Notes: a model not told the origin generated them from the letters alone. Shown: positions 33,474 to 43,176, numbered from the stretch's first letter. The stretch is DNA of 64,000 nt from Methylovorus menthalis (GCF_020523625.1 NZ_JAJAQH010000006.1:1346671-1410670); one strand, 5' to 3'. Made by a program: numbers and translations.

Positions 33474-34091
33474 TCAGCCCTGTCGATCATTCAACATCAG
33501 GGCAAGCTGCAGGCGATCACGTATCGCCAGCCGCTCGAAGATGGCCGTCAGATGGGCCTTGACCGTGCGCTCGGTAATATCCAGCTCGCGCGCAATCAAT
33601 TTGTTGCTGAGGCCTTCTGCCGCCTTTAGTGCCACCTCGCGTTCGCGCGGGGTGAGTTGATCCAGCGTGGCATTGATCTTGGTCTGGCTGGAGCCCACCA
33701 TGGTGCGGCCGACGGTGATCAGGCGCTGCAATACTTCCGGCCCTAGCCATACGCCACCCAACTGCACCACGCGTCGCACCTCGCCCAGCACGTCGGCTGA
33801 ACTATAGGCGTGGCAATAGCCTGCGGCGCCCTGCTGAAAAGCCGCCACCGCTTCGTTGGTATCCGGTGCATTGGCCAGCACCAGCACGCGCGCCTGGGCA
33901 AAGCGGCCGAGCAGGCCTGCCACATCGGCCAGCATGCTCTCGGTATTCCCGGCATTGACGTGCAGCCAGATCAAGGCCTGGCCAACATCGGCATTCAATG
34001 CGGCACTTTCCTTGAATACCGCCCCTTCGGGGCAAACCTGCTGCCAATCCGCCAGCAAGCGCCCCCCTGCAGAAATGAAGATATCGCGCAT
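33474..34091 (-). CDS. LuxR-type response-regulator-like transcription factor
   Basis: A 205-residue protein with a receiver-like N-terminal half and a LuxR helix-turn-helix at about 140-200: 'LTPREREVALKAAEGLSNKLIARELDITERTVKAHL'-type order is clear in TPREREV, SNKLIAREL and ERTVKAHLT. The receiver is degenerate. At the usual phospho-Asp position the sequence reads IWLHVNAG, so control by a histidine kinase is unlikely. It sits between the adhesin and the lapC-lapB exporter genes, ending 98 bases before the adhesin start, and probably regulates the locus. Confidence 0.82.
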   Translation of the reverse strand: MRDIFISAGGRLLADWQQVCPEGAVFKESAALNADVGQALIWLHVNAGNTESMLADVAGLLGRFAQARVLVLANAPDTNEAVAAFQQGAAGYCHAYSSADVLGEVRRVVQLGGVWLGPEVLQRLITVGRTMVGSSQTKINATLDQLTPREREVALKAAEGLSNKLIARELDITERTVKAHLTAIFERLAIRDRLQLALMLNDRQG

Positions 34092-34098
34092 GGTGTTG

Positions 34099-35511
34099 TT
34101 ATCGTTCCGTGAATGCGTATGAGCGAGCCTTGAGCACCGGCTTCAAGAGATAGGAGAGCACTGTTTTACGGCCGGTCATGATATCCACCTGCGCCACCAT
34201 GCCAGGAATAATCGGCAGGCCCTTGCCCAAGTTGGAGCGTATGGTTTTTACGCGGACGATATAGAACGCATTGCCTTTGTCGTCCACCACCGAGTCGGCG
34301 GAAATACTCTCCACCTTGGCCTCCAGCGTGCCATAGATGGTGTAGTCATAAGCCGTCAGTTTCACCGTGGCAGGCTGCCCAAAACTGATGAAGTCGATGT
34401 CACGCGGCTGAATCTTGGTTTCCAGGATCAGCGCGTCGTCGGTCGGCACAATCTCCATGACCTCTTTGCCCGGCTGGATAACACCGCCCACCGTATTAAT
34501 AAAGAGGCGGCTCACCGTGCCCTTGACCGGCGACTTCAGAGTGGACTGCACGACCTTGTCATTCAGCGCGACGCTGGTTTCCACCAGGCTATTGAGCTTG
34601 GCGGTGGTATCCGACAGCTCGGTGCGTACCTTGCTACGGAATGATTGCTGCGCCTCGCTCACCTTGCGCGATGCTTCAGAAATTGCCGCCTGTACGCGGC
34701 CGATCTGCGCACGGGCCTGATCGCGGTCGCCACGCAGGCGGGCGGTATCGCGCTCCAGTCGCAGGAGATCCACTTCAGAGACCGCGCCTGTGCCCAGCAA
34801 TGGCTTGGTCACCGCCAGTTCGCGGCTGCTCAGTTCCAAGCCGCGCTCGGCCTGCTCAAGCTTGGCCTGTATTTCCATCAATTCACGCTGACGCTGGGTA
34901 AGCTGTTCGCGTGCAATCGCCACTTGGGATGCCACTTCGTCCTTGCTGGCGAAATACAGGGCCTGCTCTTGCGAATACACCGACGGGTTTTCCTTCATCA
35001 CCTCCGGTGGTGGTAGGAATGCTGTATCGTCCGCCAGCGCACGCAAGCGCGCCTGCTTGGCTACCAGCGACAAATATTGCGAGCGGTTTTCGCGCAGGGA
35101 CGAAATCGCCCGCGTTTCATCAATACGCACCAGTGGCGTACCGACATTGACCGATTGGCCTTCGTGCACCAGCAGCGAAGTGACAATCCCGCCATCGAGA
35201 GACTGGATCACCTGCACCTGCTTAGATGGGATCACCCGGCCTTCCCCGCGTGTCACTTCATCTACCTTGGTCACCGCCGCCCAGATCAGCAGCAGCACGA
35301 TCACGCCGGCCACCCAGTACAGGACTTTTTTGGCGCGCAGGGTTTGCTGTTCCAGCATGGCAAGCTCGGCTTCTTCCTGCCATGAGGCATCTCCCTCGGC
35401 CTTGGCGGGCGTCCATTTGTCCAGCATCCAGCGCACAGGCTTGCTTAGCAGGCCAACACGATTAAAAAGCCCATGAATGGCACCCAGTGCCTTGAATAAA
35501 AGCTGGCTCAT
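34099..35511 (-). CDS. lapC: LapC-type membrane-fusion protein (HlyD family)
   Basis: A 470-residue type I secretion adaptor. One transmembrane helix (about residues 64-82, VLYWVAGVIVLLLIWAAV) is followed by a first lipoyl half (VIQSLDGGIVTSLLVHEGQ), a long coiled-coil hairpin at about 160-300 (QLTQRQRELMEIQAKLEQA) and the returning beta-barrel part (VKGTVSRLFINTVGGVIQPG). It links the LapB ATPase to the LapE pore. Its start overlaps the lapB stop by 4 bases. Confidence 0.93.
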   Translation of the reverse strand: MSQLLFKALGAIHGLFNRVGLLSKPVRWMLDKWTPAKAEGDASWQEEAELAMLEQQTLRAKKVLYWVAGVIVLLLIWAAVTKVDEVTRGEGRVIPSKQVQVIQSLDGGIVTSLLVHEGQSVNVGTPLVRIDETRAISSLRENRSQYLSLVAKQARLRALADDTAFLPPPEVMKENPSVYSQEQALYFASKDEVASQVAIAREQLTQRQRELMEIQAKLEQAERGLELSSRELAVTKPLLGTGAVSEVDLLRLERDTARLRGDRDQARAQIGRVQAAISEASRKVSEAQQSFRSKVRTELSDTTAKLNSLVETSVALNDKVVQSTLKSPVKGTVSRLFINTVGGVIQPGKEVMEIVPTDDALILETKIQPRDIDFISFGQPATVKLTAYDYTIYGTLEAKVESISADSVVDDKGNAFYIVRVKTIRSNLGKGLPIIPGMVAQVDIMTGRKTVLSYLLKPVLKARSYAFTER

Positions 35512-37667
35512 GCGGCTTTCCCCACTTTACCGGTACGTAAGGCATCAATGACCAGATCTTTCTGACCATCGGCCATGATCTTGCCGCCGTCTATCACAAT
35601 AATTCTATCCACCATATCGAACAGCGAGGAACGATGGGTAATCACCAGCAGTGTCCTGCCGGTGGAGGCCTCCGTCAGGCGTTTCTTCACCGCCTCTTCG
35701 CCGGAGTGATCCATGGCGCTGGTCGGCTCATCCAGCAGGTAGATCACTGGGTTGTTGATCACCGCACGGGCAATGCCCACGCCCTGGCGCTGACCGCCAG
35801 ACAGCGTATCGCCGCGCTCGCCCACGGGCATGTCAAAGCCTTGCGGATGGGTGTTGATGAATTCATCAATGCCACCCACATGTGCGGCATGCAGCACCTG
35901 CTCGCCCGTGGCATGCGGGGCGGCAATGGCGATGTTGTCGCGCATGGACCCGAAAAACAGATGGGTGTCCTGCTGCACATAGCCAATCGCCCGGCGCAGC
36001 TCGGCGGGGTCTATCTGGCGTGAATCAATACCGTCGATCAATATCGCGCCTGCCGTAGGCTGATAGAGCCCGAGTATCAGTTTCTGGATGGTAGTCTTGC
36101 CGGAACCCATGCGGCCAAGAATGGCAACATGCTCACCCGCCTTGATCTTGAACGAGACATTGCGCAGTGCATTAGCCTCGGAGCCGGGATAATTGAAGCT
36201 GACATCGCGAAACTCGATATCGCCATTGAAGCTGGGGCGGGAAAGAAAGCGGAAATCCACCGGGCGCTCCACCGGCTTGTTCATGACTTCTTCAAGCGAA
36301 GTCAGTGACGTAGCCGCATTGTGGTATTGCGTCATCATGCCTGCCGCCTGCGAGATAGGCGCCAGCGCACGCGAGGCCAGCATGGTGCAGGCGATCATGC
36401 CGCCCATGGTAAGGTCACCATTGATCACCAGATACACGCCCAGCAGCACCAGCGACACCGTCACCAGCTGCTGCAGCCCCATAGCGCCATTGTTGATAGA
36501 GGCTGACAGCAGCTTGAGCTTGCTGCCGACTTCGGTCAGGTAGGTCGCGGTTTTCTCCCAGCGACGCTGCATCTGACCTTCGATACCCAATGCCTTGACG
36601 GTTTCCAGCCCGACCAGGCTTTCAATCAGCGTGGCATTGCGAATGGAGCTGGCACGGAACATGGTTTCGGAAAGCTCCTGCATCTTGGTCTGCGCGCTGA
36701 AGGAATACACCAGCAGAATCGCTGCGCCCACCAATACAGGAATCACCATGGGCCATGAAATCCAGGCCATGACACCAATAAAGATCAGGGCAAACGGAAT
36801 ATCGATCAGCGTGGTAATGGTGGCCGAGGTAATAAAGTCGCGCACGGTTTCAAACGCGCGCAGATTGGCGGCAAACGAGCCGACGGACGTGGGTCGCTGC
36901 TCCATGCGCACGCCCAGCACCTGTTCCATGATGCGGGCAGACAGTTTGATATCCACGCGATGGCTGGCCCAATCCAGGAAATAGCCGCGGATGGTACGCA
37001 GGGCAAAATCAGCCAGCACTATCAAGCCTATACCCGCGGCCAGTACCCACAGTGTTTCCACCGAGCGGTTAGGCACAATGCGGTCATACACATTCATGGT
37101 GAAAATAGGCATCGCCAGCGCAAACAAGTTAATCAGCAAAGCTGCCAGCATGATGTCGCGATATACCTTGCTGTTTTCGGCAAGTGTGCCCCAGAACCAG
37201 TGGCGCATGCGCACATTACCGACAGTGGGCGCACGTTTGTCAAAGGTGAACTTGGGCTTGGCGACAATCGCGTAACCGCTGTAGCGCGACAGCAGCTCCT
37301 CTTCCGAAATGCTGACTTCGGCATCACCCAGCTCAGGGAATATCATGCGCAGATGCTGGCGGGATTCATCCCAGCCGACCAGCACGCAAGCCTCATCATC
37401 CGCCAGCAGCAGAATCGCCGGCAGGAACTCGCGACGTATGTCACCCAGCGGCTTTTTGATCACCGTCGCCACCAGATTGGCGCGTGCCGCCGTACGACGC
37501 ACCAAGGCGGGCGTCATTTTGCCATCGCGTAGCGGCAGGCCCGCACTCAGCGCATCCCGCGTGATGGCCACACCATGAAAACGACATACAATCAACAAGG
37601 CTTCAAGCAGACTATCCTTGACCTGCGGCTGCGCCCCTAAAAATTCCTCATCACGATTCATAGTCAC
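35508..37667 (-). CDS. lapB: LapB-type type I secretion ABC transporter with C39-like domain
   Basis: A 719-residue inner-membrane exporter. The N-terminal ~130 residues form a C39 peptidase-like domain; the catalytic Cys position is Ser (KDSLLEALLIVCRFHG), so it should bind, not cut, its substrate. Six transmembrane helices follow (about 165-430). The ATPase domain shows Walker A GRMGSGKTT, signature LSGGQRQGV, Walker B VIYLLDEPTSAMD and switch His in VITHR. It is the first gene of the minus-strand run lapB-lapC-regulator-adhesin. Confidence 0.94.
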   Translation of the reverse strand: MTMNRDEEFLGAQPQVKDSLLEALLIVCRFHGVAITRDALSAGLPLRDGKMTPALVRRTAARANLVATVIKKPLGDIRREFLPAILLLADDEACVLVGWDESRQHLRMIFPELGDAEVSISEEELLSRYSGYAIVAKPKFTFDKRAPTVGNVRMRHWFWGTLAENSKVYRDIMLAALLINLFALAMPIFTMNVYDRIVPNRSVETLWVLAAGIGLIVLADFALRTIRGYFLDWASHRVDIKLSARIMEQVLGVRMEQRPTSVGSFAANLRAFETVRDFITSATITTLIDIPFALIFIGVMAWISWPMVIPVLVGAAILLVYSFSAQTKMQELSETMFRASSIRNATLIESLVGLETVKALGIEGQMQRRWEKTATYLTEVGSKLKLLSASINNGAMGLQQLVTVSLVLLGVYLVINGDLTMGGMIACTMLASRALAPISQAAGMMTQYHNAATSLTSLEEVMNKPVERPVDFRFLSRPSFNGDIEFRDVSFNYPGSEANALRNVSFKIKAGEHVAILGRMGSGKTTIQKLILGLYQPTAGAILIDGIDSRQIDPAELRRAIGYVQQDTHLFFGSMRDNIAIAAPHATGEQVLHAAHVGGIDEFINTHPQGFDMPVGERGDTLSGGQRQGVGIARAVINNPVIYLLDEPTSAMDHSGEEAVKKRLTEASTGRTLLVITHRSSLFDMVDRIIVIDGGKIMADGQKDLVIDALRTGKVGKAA

Positions 37668-37796
37668 ACTGTCTTTTGCAATAATCGGGCAACCACAGCT
37701 GCCACGGGCATTCGTTGTTGATCATGCAAGCGCTGCGCCTGCGCAAGAAATGCTCAAGCGCATGACACTGCCTTCAGGCCAGGCAGGCCGCGCATG

Positions 37797-37820
37797 AAAA
37801 AAGCCCGATCACGATCGGGC
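37797..37820 (-). terminator. Rho-independent terminator of the PsiF gene
   Basis: GCCCGATC/GATCGGGC hairpin with a T-run on the minus strand, immediately after the stop of the PsiF-repeat gene. Confidence 0.88.
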
Positions 37821-37829
37821 CTGAAGTTA

Positions 37830-38228
37830 TTATTGGGGAGAGGCTGAAAGGCAGCTTTTCATGAACGCCTTGCGCGCATCGCCAGCCAAAGATTTGGCAC
37901 TGGCATCTGCATTACAGGTTTTCATTTTTTCTTGCTGCGTGGGAGGAGTCACTTTTGCGCTCAGACAGCTCTTCATGAAAGCCTTGCGCTCATCTCCTGC
38001 CAGCGACTTGGCGCTGGCATCGGCGTTGCAGGTTTTCATCTTGAGCTGCTGCGCTGACATAGGGTCAGCACTAAGGCAGTTTTTCATGAAGGCTTTACGG
38101 GCATCGCCTGCCAGGGATTGGCTGCTTGCCTCATCGTTACAGGATTTCATTTTTTCTTGCTGGGTACCGGCGTAAACCGTCGTCATACCCATGCAGATCA
38201 AGGCCATGGCGGCCAGTGTATTCTTCAT
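37830..38228 (-). CDS. psiF: PsiF-repeat exported protein (three repeats)
   Basis: A 132-residue periplasmic protein. After a signal ending VYA it consists of three nearly identical units of about 35 residues, each with the pattern QxKMKxCN..A..SLAGD.RKAFMKxCLS; the second and third are the most alike. Each unit has two cysteines. PsiF in E. coli is phosphate-starvation induced and of unknown function. No convincing Pho box is visible upstream. ACGGGGGAAG precedes the ATG, and a strong terminator follows. Confidence 0.88.
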   Translation of the reverse strand: MKNTLAAMALICMGMTTVYAGTQQEKMKSCNDEASSQSLAGDARKAFMKNCLSADPMSAQQLKMKTCNADASAKSLAGDERKAFMKSCLSAKVTPPTQQEKMKTCNADASAKSLAGDARKAFMKSCLSASPQ

Positions 38229-38420
38229 GCTTCCCCCGTTATTGTGTTAGGCGCATTACTGCTGCTGTTTATCACAACACCCCGTGCAGTAGTATGCCGC
38301 ATTTACGATGGCAATCACCATCGGCATGCGCCTGTAACTGAATATTAACCGAAGCATGCGGCAATACACAATCGGCGATCATGAGGAAAGGGGAATGCAG
38401 GGAACACGGGAGCATAAATG

Positions 38421-38453
38421 CAAAAAGGGGAAAGCATTTCTGCTTTCCCCTTT
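38421..38453 (-). terminator. Terminator of the tRNA-Gly/Cys/Gly unit
   Basis: GGGGAAAGCA and TGCTTTCCCC form a 10-base stem with a T-run on the minus strand, 5 bases beyond the 3' end of the last tRNA. Confidence 0.85.
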
Positions 38454-38457
38454 AATC

Positions 38458-38533
38458 TGGAGCGGGAAACGAGTCTCGAACTCGCGACCTCAACCTTGGC
38501 AAGGTTGCGCTCTACCAACTGAGCTATTCCCGC
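38458..38533 (-). tRNA. tRNA-Gly (GCC anticodon), copy 2
   Basis: A 76-base cloverleaf on the minus strand: acceptor GCGGGAA/TTCCCGC, anticodon stem CAACC/GGTTG with loop TTGCCAA (GCC), encoded CCA. It is identical in sequence to the copy at 38683-38758. Confidence 0.95.
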
Positions 38534-38539
38534 ATGTAC

Positions 38540-38613
38540 TGGAGGCGCGAGCCGGAGTCGAACCGGCCTAAACGGCTTTGCAGGCCGCGGCATAACCGCT
38601 TTGCTATCGCGCC
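38540..38613 (-). tRNA. tRNA-Cys (GCA anticodon)
   Basis: A 74-base cloverleaf on the minus strand: acceptor GGCGCGA/TCGCGCC, anticodon loop CTGCAAA (GCA), T-loop TTCGACT, encoded CCA. It lies between the two tRNA-Gly copies. The order pgsA, tRNA-Gly, tRNA-Cys is conserved in enterobacteria too. Confidence 0.95.
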
Positions 38614-38638
38614 ATCGCGCCGGAGTTCAATCCGGAGC

Positions 38639-38678
38639 AAAAAAGGGAAAGCATACATGCGCTGCTTTCCCTTTTTTT
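38639..38678. terminator. Hairpin between tRNA-Gly copies, terminator-like
   Basis: GGGAAAGCA and TGCTTTCCC pair, with A-run and T-run on the two sides. It closely resembles the hairpin at 38421-38453, so the tRNA-Gly gene and its terminator seem to have been duplicated as a unit. Confidence 0.75.
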
Positions 38679-38682
38679 AATC

Positions 38683-38758
38683 TGGAGCGGGAAACGAGTC
38701 TCGAACTCGCGACCTCAACCTTGGCAAGGTTGCGCTCTACCAACTGAGCTATTCCCGC
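38683..38758 (-). tRNA. tRNA-Gly (GCC anticodon), copy 1
   Basis: Same 76-base cloverleaf as at 38458-38533, with loop TTGCCAA and encoded CCA. It begins the tRNA run just downstream of pgsA. Confidence 0.95.
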
Positions 38759-38815
38759 ATCGAAAGAAGGCGCCATTTTAAGGATTTTCGGGGTTGTGTC
38801 AACACCCGCTGCGCC

Positions 38816-39385
38816 TTATTTTATCTCTTTCATGCGGGGCCAGGCCGCCTTCAAATAGTAAGCCATTGACAGCAATGTCAAAAATGCCGCGATCCACACC
38901 AGCACCGTACCGACGAGTTGGATATCCAGCCCGGCGATTGGGTCGTGATAAAGCAAAAACAGGATGGCCGCCATCTGCACGGTGGTCTTGAACTTGCCGA
39001 TTTGCGCCACGGCGACACTGCTGCCCTCGCCCATGCCCGCCATCCATTCACGCAACGCGCTGATAGCGATTTCACGGCCAATGATGATAAAAGCAATCAC
39101 CGCCCCCACGCGCTCAAAGTCCACCAGTACGACCAGCGCGGCTGCCACCATCAGCTTGTCCGCCACAGGATCAAGGAATGCACCAAAGGCGGAGGTCTGG
39201 TTAAGCTTGCGGGCGAGGTATCCATCAAACCAGTCGGTCAGGGCTGCCAGCGCGAACAACACCGCTGCGCTGAAGTTGACCCAATGTGCCGGGATCACGC
39301 TGACGGGCATGTAGAAAATTCCGACAAAAATCGGAATCATCAGGATGCGGGTCACGGTAAGCGTATTGGGTATGTTCCAATGCAT
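38816..39385 (-). CDS. pgsA: Phosphatidylglycerophosphate synthase
   Basis: A 189-residue inner-membrane enzyme that makes phosphatidylglycerophosphate from CDP-diacylglycerol and glycerol-3-phosphate, the first step to phosphatidylglycerol and cardiolipin. The CDP-alcohol phosphotransferase motif is complete: DGYLAR, then GAFLDPVAD with the two metal-binding Asp. It opens 'MHWNIPNTLTVTRILMIP' like E. coli PgsA, and five or so hydrophobic helices follow. Length is normal. AGGCGA precedes the ATG. It lies downstream of uvrC and upstream of tRNA-Gly/Cys, a conserved order. Confidence 0.95.
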   Translation of the reverse strand: MHWNIPNTLTVTRILMIPIFVGIFYMPVSVIPAHWVNFSAAVLFALAALTDWFDGYLARKLNQTSAFGAFLDPVADKLMVAAALVVLVDFERVGAVIAFIIIGREIAISALREWMAGMGEGSSVAVAQIGKFKTTVQMAAILFLLYHDPIAGLDIQLVGTVLVWIAAFLTLLSMAYYLKAAWPRMKEIK

Positions 39386-39429
39386 GAGTGGGGTCGCCTT
39401 TTTTCTGATCAGATAATGCGTTGTTATTG

Positions 39430-41232
39430 TTAATGTAATTCGTCGTATATTTTTTGCGCCAGCGCCAGGCTGATGCCTTCTACCTGCGCAAGCTCATCGG
39501 CACTGGCATTTTTGACGCCATCCAGCCCGCCAAACCGGGTCAGCAGACGCTGGCGCCGCTTGGCACCGATACCCGTGATGTCCTCCAGGCTTGAGTGCAT
39601 GCGGGCCTTGCCGCGACGCGCACGATGGCCGGTAATGGCAAAGCGGTGCGCTTCATCGCGGATCTGCTGCAGCAGGTGCAAGCCTGGGTGATCATTGCGC
39701 AAGCCCACCGGCGTATCGCGATCCGGGAAGAACATCTGCTCCAGGCCGGGCTTGCGCTCCTCACCTTTGGCAATACCGACCAGCTGGATGTCCGGCAAGC
39801 CTACTTCATGCATGACTTCCACCGCAACCCCAAGCTGCCCTTTGCCACCATCAATAAACACCAGATCCGGCAGCAGACCCTCGCCTGCTGCGACCTTTTT
39901 ATAGCGGCGCGTCAGGGCATCGCGCATGGCGGCATAATCGTCGCCCGGGGTGATGCCCGTAATATTGTAGCGGCGATATTCCGAATTCTGCATGGCGCCA
40001 CGATCAAACACCACGCAAGAGGCAACGGTGGCCTCCCCCATGGTGTGGCTGATATCAAAACACTCGATGCGCTCGGTGGTTTCAGGCAAATCCAGCGCCT
40101 CGCGCAGCGCTACCAGGCGAGCGTGCTGATTGGCATTGGCAGCGCTACGTTGTTCCAGCGCCAGCTCGGCATTGGTTTGCGCCATCTTCAGCCACACGCG
40201 CTTGTCGCCGATGGGGTTGGTATTGATCTTGACCTTGCGCCCGGCCTGCTCGCTCAGCACTTCTTCCAGCTCTGCCGTTTCCATGCCCTCGACCCCGACA
40301 ATAATGAGGGGCGGGGTATTCTGCGGCATGTAGTGCTGCTCCAGGAAAGCTTCGGCGGTCATACGGGCATCCGCGCCTTCGGCATTCTTGGGGAAATGGC
40401 TCTTGTCACCCAGATGGCGACCGCCACGTATCATCACCAGATTGACACATAACTGCCCATGCAGCTCGGCGCAGGCAATCACATCGGCATCGCTAATGGT
40501 AAAGTCGCTGACGAACTGCTTGGCCTGCACTTGGCGCAGGCTCTGCATACGGTCACGGTAAACAGCGGCCATCTCGTATTCCTGCTCCTCAGCCGCCTGC
40601 ATCATCTTCTGGCTGAGCTCATCCATCACCTGCTGTTCACGCCCCTGCAAAAACAGGGTGGCATGGCTGACATCGCGTCGATAATTCTCTTCCGAAATAA
40701 AGTTAACGCAGGGCGCGGTGCAGCGCTGAATCTGGTATTGCAGACAGGGACGCGAGCGATTGGCAAACACCGTATTTTCACAGGTGCGCAAGCGGAAGAC
40801 TTTTTGCAGCAACTGTATACTCTCGCGTACTGCCACGGCATTGGGGAAAGGGCCAAAATAGCTATTGCCTTTGCGCTGCGTGCCCCGGTGGAAGGCCAGT
40901 CGCGGAAACGCATCGCCGGTCAGGGTGATATAGGGATATGACTTGTCATCGCGAAACAGCACGTTGTAACGCGGCATAAAGCTCTTGATGAGGTTATTCT
41001 CAAGCAGCAGGGCTTCGGCTTCGGAGCGGGTGACGGTGGTTTCGATGCGCTCGATTTGCGACACCATCATGCGTGTGCGCGGGCTGGGCAGATTCTTCTG
41101 AAAATAGGATGACACGCGCTTTTTAAGATCGCGCGCTTTGCCCACATAGATCACCGCGTCTTCGGCGTTGATCATGCGATACACGCCCGGCAGATTGGGC
41201 AGGTTTTTCAGTATGGGTTTAGGGTCAAACAT
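39430..41232 (-). CDS. uvrC: Excinuclease ABC subunit C
   Basis: A 600-residue nucleotide-excision repair nuclease that cuts on both sides of a UvrB-marked lesion. The N-terminal GIY-YIG domain (about 13-95) shows '[20 protein letters not shown]' and the conserved Arg and Glu. A four-cysteine region follows (about 150-175, LRTCENTVF...[13 protein letters not shown]), then a UVR domain near 200-235. The RNase H-like nuclease domain has '[21 protein letters not shown]' and '[11 protein letters not shown]', and helix-hairpin-helix motifs close the protein. Normal length; upstream of pgsA. Confidence 0.96.
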   Translation of the reverse strand: MFDPKPILKNLPNLPGVYRMINAEDAVIYVGKARDLKKRVSSYFQKNLPSPRTRMMVSQIERIETTVTRSEAEALLLENNLIKSFMPRYNVLFRDDKSYPYITLTGDAFPRLAFHRGTQRKGNSYFGPFPNAVAVRESIQLLQKVFRLRTCENTVFANRSRPCLQYQIQRCTAPCVNFISEENYRRDVSHATLFLQGREQQVMDELSQKMMQAAEEQEYEMAAVYRDRMQSLRQVQAKQFVSDFTISDADVIACAELHGQLCVNLVMIRGGRHLGDKSHFPKNAEGADARMTAEAFLEQHYMPQNTPPLIIVGVEGMETAELEEVLSEQAGRKVKINTNPIGDKRVWLKMAQTNAELALEQRSAANANQHARLVALREALDLPETTERIECFDISHTMGEATVASCVVFDRGAMQNSEYRRYNITGITPGDDYAAMRDALTRRYKKVAAGEGLLPDLVFIDGGKGQLGVAVEVMHEVGLPDIQLVGIAKGEERKPGLEQMFFPDRDTPVGLRNDHPGLHLLQQIRDEAHRFAITGHRARRGKARMHSSLEDITGIGAKRRQRLLTRFGGLDGVKNASADELAQVEGISLALAQKIYDELH

Positions 41233-41350
41233 AGGGTTCAGGTAAGGGCCAGCCTGGATGGGTTAAGCAGAGGCAGTTTAGCCCGCATTGACGCCAGTTC
41301 CGCCACCTTTACCGGGGCAGTGCTCACCGCTGGCAGTATGTGCAGGGCAA

Positions 41351-41533
41351 TTACTCGTCGAGCAGCTTTCCGGCGATGGCCCAGTCTTCATATTGAACTT
41401 CGTCAAACGTGATGTAAGTGTAACTGGCAGGCTTGTTCGCCACGCGCTCCATGGTCTTGGTCACTTCTTCAGCAATTTGGGCTTTTTGCTCGCGGCTCAA
41501 GGGGCCGGCATGCTTGATGTTGATATAAGGCAT
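41351..41533 (-). CDS. 4-oxalocrotonate tautomerase family protein
   Basis: A 60-residue protein of the tautomerase superfamily. After Met removal the N-terminal Pro (MPYINIKHAG) serves as the catalytic base. 'LSREQKAQIAEEVTKTM' is the usual helix and 'YTYITFDEVQYEDWAIAGKLL' the closing strand with the conserved acidic and aromatic residues of the family. Substrate unknown. GGAGGATAAA lies upstream of the ATG. Confidence 0.88.
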   Translation of the reverse strand: MPYINIKHAGPLSREQKAQIAEEVTKTMERVANKPASYTYITFDEVQYEDWAIAGKLLDE

Positions 41534-41614
41534 TTTATCCTCCTGTTGCGTGGTTCCAGTTGCGTACTTGAGATCAGCGATGACAGGGAATACCCTCCCC
41601 GCTTGCGATTACCC

Positions 41615-42616
41615 TCAGGCTGGCTGCCCCGCCTTTTTGGTGAGCCAGCAGCCAACCTTGCCTGCATTGAGTGCAGCCACCGTTTCCGGCTGCAAGGTCA
41701 CATGCTCGATATCAAAGCGGTCATGCAATAGCGTACGTATCGCATTCAATACCTCATGCCAGTGTTCCATGTCGTCCAGCACAATATGCGCAGACAAGGC
41801 ACTCACCTCGGAAGACAGCGACCAGATATGCACGCTGTGCACTTCTTGTACTTCCGGTACGCCTTGCAGGGCGCGTGTCACTTCCTGAATCGAAATATGC
41901 GAAGGCACACCTTCCATCAGCACGTGCAACACTTCACGCAACAAGCGGAAGGTAGAGAACAGGATCAAGGCCGAGATCAGCAGTGACAACAAAGGATCAA
42001 TCAACATCCAGCCGGTGAAGTAGATCACGGCACCCGCAGCGAGCGCCGCCACCGAGCCCAGCAAATCGCCCAGCACATGCAGCAAGGCGGCTTTATGGTT
42101 GACGTTATCCTGATGCTGATGCAATTGCCTTGCCACCAGCAGATTGACCAGCAGGCCGACAAAGGCAATGCCCATGACTTCAAGACTATGCACTTGCTGC
42201 GGGGTTTGCAGGCGTTCGATAGCCTCGAAAACGATGGCACCCACGACCGCCAGCATCACTAGGCAGTTAATGAAGGCGACGATGATTTCGGCACGCATCA
42301 GGCCATAGCTATGTTTTTGCGATGCAGGCTTGGCGGCAATCCAGGTGCCAAGCCAGGCCAGGCCGAGCGCGGCCGAGTCGGAAAACATATGGCCGGCATC
42401 GCCCATCAGGGCTAGCGAGCCGGAGTACCAGCCGCCTACCGCCTCGATACAGGCAAACGCCAGGGTCAGCAACAATGGCCACTTCAGGCTGTTACTGGCG
42501 TGGGAATGGGAGTGTCCATGATGGTGATCTGAACCGTGAGCATGGTCATGATGGTCGTGCCCCTCATGCTCATGTTCAGCTTCATCGTGCGCGTGGGTGT
42601 GGTGGTCGTGTTTCAT
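41615..42616 (-). CDS. Cation diffusion facilitator (zinc/cobalt efflux, CzcD/ZitB type)
   Basis: A 333-residue inner-membrane metal/proton antiporter. The first ~45 residues are extremely rich in His and Asp (HDHHTHAHDE...HGSDHHHGHSHSHA), a metal-sensing or delivery tail. Six transmembrane helices follow, with 'GDAGHMFSDSAALGLAW' and 'HVLGDLLGSVAAL' carrying the HD and HD metal sites of helices 2 and 5. The C-terminal ferredoxin-like domain ends 'TRALQGVPEVQEVHSVHIW'. Zinc is the likeliest substrate by family. Monocistronic. Confidence 0.92.
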   Translation of the reverse strand: MKHDHHTHAHDEAEHEHEGHDHHDHAHGSDHHHGHSHSHASNSLKWPLLLTLAFACIEAVGGWYSGSLALMGDAGHMFSDSAALGLAWLGTWIAAKPASQKHSYGLMRAEIIVAFINCLVMLAVVGAIVFEAIERLQTPQQVHSLEVMGIAFVGLLVNLLVARQLHQHQDNVNHKAALLHVLGDLLGSVAALAAGAVIYFTGWMLIDPLLSLLISALILFSTFRLLREVLHVLMEGVPSHISIQEVTRALQGVPEVQEVHSVHIWSLSSEVSALSAHIVLDDMEHWHEVLNAIRTLLHDRFDIEHVTLQPETVAALNAGKVGCWLTKKAGQPA

Positions 42617-42734
42617 AGAGTTGCTATGCTAACAGTCTGATATGGCAAATCCAATAACAAAAAGCCCGCATCAAGGCCAGCACGGGGCTGTACATCAGGC
42701 TGGGCCATACAATCATCACACCAGCTGCTCTGAT

Positions 42735-43034
42735 TCAAGGGGCTGGTGGCGCCGATATCTCGCCCTCTTTAGCGCGAATGCGGGCACGCAATCTATCCTT
42801 GGCAGAGGCCTTCTCATCCGGGTCAATAAACCCATCCTTGTTGCTGTCCATGCGTTTAAAGATTTTTTCAGAAGGCTTGAATTCAGACGCGCGAAACTCC
42901 TGCAAGCTAATACGGCCATCGCCATTGGTATCTGCCCGCATATGATGTCTTTCGGCAGATGAGCCATCTTCAGCGGCATGCGCCATGCCGATCAGCAAAA
43001 CCATAGGAGGGACTATCCAGTAACCATGTTGCAT
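42735..43034 (-). CDS. EF-hand calcium-binding exported protein
   Basis: A 99-residue protein with a signal peptide ending AHA and two canonical EF-hand loops: DTNGDGRISLQE and DSNKDGFIDPDE, separated by about 25 residues as in a paired EF-hand. A basic, Arg-rich tail (KDRLRARIRAKEG) follows. It presumably binds calcium in the periplasm; partners are unknown. A second EF-hand protein lies at 54996-55271. Confidence 0.85.
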   Translation of the reverse strand: MQHGYWIVPPMVLLIGMAHAAEDGSSAERHHMRADTNGDGRISLQEFRASEFKPSEKIFKRMDSNKDGFIDPDEKASAKDRLRARIRAKEGEISAPPAP

Positions 43035-43176
43035 GCGTCAAATCTCCCAGTGAAATGAAGGGGCACCATTCATGCTCCCCGCAGACATAGCATATACCTT
43101 AAGCAAAACGAACCTGTCGTCAATCGCGTTGACCAATCTACCATGCAATTTTGCAAGCACCAGACTGACTCAGCCT

